Below are positions 34,031 through 34,620 of a stretch of 34,620 bases of DNA, piece after piece; position 1 is the first letter of the stretch, and each line of letters starts with the position of its first letter. A program made the position numbers and the translations under genes. Under the pieces are notes generated by a model, which was not told the origin of the DNA, searched no databases, and saw only the letters and a list, made by a program, of their open reading frames with translations. This DNA is from Nesterenkonia sp. F (GTDB taxonomy: Bacteria > Actinomycetota > Actinomycetes > Actinomycetales > Micrococcaceae): the NCBI RefSeq assembly GCF_000220985.1, contig NZ_AFRW01000089.1:1-34620 (forward strand), written 5' to 3'.

Positions 34031-34620
34031 TCAGCGGGTCTCGGGGACGTCGGGCGAGTCCAACCATACAACGGCGTCGCCGCCCAGCATCCGCCCGGGC
34101 GTCGGCGCGCTGGCGACCAAGATCTCCCCCGCCGCGCGGATCGGCCGCGGTGCGGCGCCCAGGTTGGCCAGCACCACCACGTCGCCGACCTGCAGCGCCA
34201 GCGCGTCCCGAGCCGCCGCGGCGTCTCCCGCCTCGCCGCCCTCTCCGGCGTCCGCTCGCTCCGGCTCCTGCCGCGGGCCGAGCAGCCCGGCGGGGTCGAG
34301 CCAGCGCAGCCGCCCGGTGCCGAGCCCGTGCTCGCGCCGCAGGCTCAGCAACCGGCGGTAGAGGGAGAGGGTCGAGTCCGGGTCGTGCTGCTGCCGGTCG
34401 CGGGCATGCCGTCCCCAGTCGTCGGGCAGCGGCAGCCAGCTGCGCCCCGACGGGCTGAAACCGGCCGCCGGAGCCCCGGCCTCCCAGGGCAGCGGCACGC
34501 GGCAGCCGTCCCTTCCGTAGCGCGCGCCGCCGGTGCGGAACCACGTCGGGTCCCGCCGGGCGTCGTTCGGGATGTCCAGCACTTCGGGCAGCCCCAGCTC
34601 CTCCCCTTGGTAGAGATAGG
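34031..34620 (-). CDS. GH13 alpha-glucosidase, C-terminal part (5' end outside window)
   Basis: The visible 196 residues start with YLYQGEELGLPEV, the conserved late block of GH13 oligo-1,6-glucosidase / alpha-glucosidases. Then come DIPNDARRDPTWFRTGG, DGCRVPLPWEAG and WLPLPDDWGRHARDRQQHDPDSTLSLYRRLLSLRREH, and a C-terminal beta domain. These motifs fit enzymes hydrolysing maltose, isomaltose or sucrose-type bonds. The catalytic residues lie outside the window. It precedes the LacI gene in one leftward operon. Confidence 0.9.
   Translation of the reverse strand, partial: YLYQGEELGLPEVLDIPNDARRDPTWFRTGGARYGRDGCRVPLPWEAGAPAAGFSPSGRSWLPLPDDWGRHARDRQQHDPDSTLSLYRRLLSLRREHGLGTGRLRWLDPAGLLGPRQEPERADAGEGGEAGDAAAARDALALQVGDVVVLANLGAAPRPIRAAGEILVASAPTPGRMLGGDAVVWLDSPDVPETR

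Overview
The window is high-GC DNA from an actinobacterium, most likely a member of the Micrococcales close to Micrococcaceae. Three things point there: an L21 protein starting [19 protein letters not shown], an RNase E with long disordered arms on both sides of the core, and the actinobacteria-only proteins RbpA, HelY-type helicase and a Ppm-type mannosyltransferase. A genus cannot be fixed by eye. Two single-base frame breaks (obgE near 5832-5838 and a VKOR-family gene near 21-22) suggest that some of the sequence may be of draft quality.

Left part (1-14.6 kb). After a partial leftward VKOR-family gene comes a long rightward block of housekeeping genes: rne, rplU-rpmA, obgE-proB, proA, a conserved-TM-helix membrane protein, a 61-residue membrane protein overlapping nadD, a very acidic tail-anchored protein, rsfS and tRNA-Ala(GGC). 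These cover RNA decay and processing, ribosome assembly (L21, L27, Obg, RsfS), proline synthesis and NAD synthesis. Strong hairpin terminators separate the transcription units, and rplU has a clear promoter followed by a structured leader.

Middle part (14.6-23.1 kb). This part is metabolic and accessory: an aldo-keto reductase with a hairpin leader, a leftward SDR / Rho-N-domain / FGGY-kinase group, a DUF3054 membrane protein, a SatD-like protein paired with a membrane protein, an 851-bp gene-free stretch, and two divergent genes (an NAD(P)-binding SDR and an RlmA-like rRNA methyltransferase) only 24 bp apart. The gene-free stretch contains a near-consensus 28-bp dif site (20851-20878), the XerC/XerD chromosome-dimer resolution site. 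This places the window at the replication terminus. A 12-bp exact copy of one dif arm lies 336 bp further on.

Right part (23.1-34.6 kb). NfeD plus SPFH (membrane microdomain pair) lead to rbpA, which has a textbook sigma-R/sigma-H-type promoter (GGAAT-N18-GTT). Then come leftward genes for a polyprenol-phosphate mannosyltransferase, an amidohydrolase-like protein lacking metal-binding histidines, the large HelY-type helicase and a DUF1801 protein. An MFS transporter follows; just upstream of it is a perfect 27-bp inverted repeat. The window ends with a LacI regulator coupled to a partial GH13 glucosidase gene.

A recurring theme is leaderless translation. At least eight genes have a TAnnnT -10 element ending 6-8 bases before the start codon, and four of these use exactly TAGGCT with 6 bases between it and the start codon. 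The most noteworthy signals are the dif site with its extra half-site, the SatD/membrane-protein pair, the 27-bp inverted repeat, the overlapping divergent leaderless promoters and the sigma-R promoter of rbpA. No CRISPR array, prophage, insertion sequence or secondary-metabolite cluster is visible.
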